DNA of 12,899 bases from Campylobacteraceae bacterium (GTDB lineage Bacteria; Campylobacterota; Campylobacteria; Campylobacterales; Sulfurovaceae). Below the pieces are notes generated by a model that made no database searches, was not told the origin of the DNA, and saw only the letters and a program-made list of their open reading frames with translations. Below are positions 12,310 to 12,899 of the stretch, piece by piece. The DNA lies in contig JALWLW010000094.1 of the NCBI GenBank assembly GCA_027081065.1, forward strand, positions 1 through 12,899. Reading direction: 5' to 3'. Numbering within the stretch: position 1 is the first letter of the stretch; every line of letters starts with the position of its first letter. Position numbers and translations under genes: made by a program.

Positions 12310-12899
12310 TCTTTTCTCCTAATTTTTGACTTAACTTCTGAAGTAAAGCATTTAAACCTTTTTCTTTTATCTCTTGAAAAAGTAATTGTTCAACAAAAGG
12401 TCGTACACTCCCCACTAACTCTCCTATATTGTTAACCTCTAACAAATCTAAAACTTCTGTATGTCTCAAATGTTTATTTGTATTGTTCCCCCAACGTGTA
12501 GCCCCTTCATAAACAGCCAAATACATAATAGATGCTTTTTGTTTCTCCACACCTGATGCCAACATTGCATCATAAAAAGCTTGATGAACCTCTTCCCATG
12601 GTTCTTTTTGTTCCATACATGCAACATCATGAATAACACTAGCTAAAGTATACTCACCCCCATAAGGAGTACCAATAACCTTTTGAAACACCTTAGGAAT
12701 ACTTGCTCCATCAACCACTGAACCCTTTGGTGCAGTCCAACGTTTACCTCTAGGGTCAATGTAAATAAGTTCTTCCAAAAGCTTCACACGTCTTGTCCCA
12801 TCATTCAAAGGCTTAACCTTTAAATAATAAGTAGAAAAAATCCCATACCTAGGGTTAGGATGACTTACTTCAATGGTTTGAGCAAATAAAATATTTAGA
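12293..12899 (-). CDS. DUF1353 protein, probably exported (5' end off window)
   Basis: The frame is open to the right edge, so the start lies outside. A TTG at 12808 is an internal start-like codon with no SD. The upstream part reads 'NILFAQTIEVSHPNP', which looks like the end of a signal peptide with a cleavage-like LFA-Q site, so the protein is probably periplasmic or secreted. The DUF1353 signature is clear: 'DPRGKRWTAPKG', then 'VVDGASIPKVF' and 'ASVIHDVA' (D33, H60 and D61 counted from TTG12808), with a following helical region. DUF1353 is of unknown function and is often found in phages and prophages, but no other phage gene is seen here. The C-terminal 70 residues are an added helical tail. 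It overlaps the next gene by 17 nt. Confidence 0.85.
   Translation of the reverse strand, partial: LNILFAQTIEVSHPNPRYGIFSTYYLKVKPLNDGTRRVKLLEELIYIDPRGKRWTAPKGSVVDGASIPKVFQKVIGTPYGGEYTLASVIHDVACMEQKEPWEEVHQAFYDAMLASGVEKQKASIMYLAVYEGATRWGNNTNKHLRHTEVLDLLEVNNIGELVGSVRPFVEQLLFQEIKEKGLNALLQKLSQKLGEKSVRSK

Noticed and set aside
12293..12899. Prophage end based on DUF1353
   Set aside because: No integrase, structural, lysis or attachment-site sequence is visible, and the protein appears to carry an export signal.
1..12899. CRISPR arrays, tRNA or rRNA genes, insertion sequences
   Set aside because: No regularly spaced repeats, cloverleaf-like or rRNA-like sequence, transposase or terminal inverted repeats were seen in reading the window.

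Overview
The window is AT-rich, gene-dense bacterial DNA with short gaps and a T-rich, TATAAT-type promoter style. The protein sequences (UvrC with a KYNILLRDDKTYPY-type segment, NIT-like sensory domains, CetB/Aer-type PAS proteins, many hybrid kinases) point to Campylobacterota (Epsilonproteobacteria), most likely a Sulfurimonas/Sulfurovum/Arcobacter-like organism. The genus is an inference and was not tested by any search.

Layout. (1) 3-2150 (+): a membrane hybrid histidine kinase, cut by the left edge, with a probable NIT-like periplasmic sensor, a degenerate receiver and a canonical receiver. (2) 2163-3944 (+): uvrC, apparently expressed from an extended -10 box that overlaps the kinase stop codon and would give a leaderless mRNA. 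(3) 4123-8497 (+): a tight four-gene operon: a free Aer/CetB-like FAD-PAS protein; a PAS-like/pseudo-HPt/HPt protein; a second hybrid kinase with two TM helices and three receiver-like domains; and a single-domain CheY-like regulator. (4) 8494-9825 (-): an RhlE-type DEAD-box RNA helicase. (5) 9868-10832 (-): a Bax-family peptidoglycan glucosaminidase split by a frame change at an A9 run, so the membrane anchor and the catalytic domain lie in different frames. (6) 10968-11687 (+): a DUF1624/HGSNAT-like membrane acyltransferase-type protein, divergent from the bax-like gene across a perfect 35-nt all-AT palindrome. (7) 11668-12309 and 12293-12899 (-): a soluble unknown (DUF6348-like) and a probably exported DUF1353 protein, overlapping and co-directional; the second runs off the right edge.

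How the genes may work together. The operon at 4123-8497 holds all parts of a His-Asp-His-Asp relay on separate proteins: kinase His145 to receiver Asp567, then HPt His323, then CheY-like Asp56. Neither hybrid kinase carries its own HPt, so the operon's HPt could serve both. The second kinase has almost no sensor of its own, and the first gene encodes a loose FAD-PAS domain with the Aer flavin-ligand positions, so I infer a redox or energy-sensing phosphorelay with a detached sensor. The output has no DNA-binding domain and probably acts by protein contact (motor, cyclic-di-GMP or chemotaxis targets). This is the best candidate for an undescribed system. The most testable anomaly is the A9 frame break in the bax-like gene.
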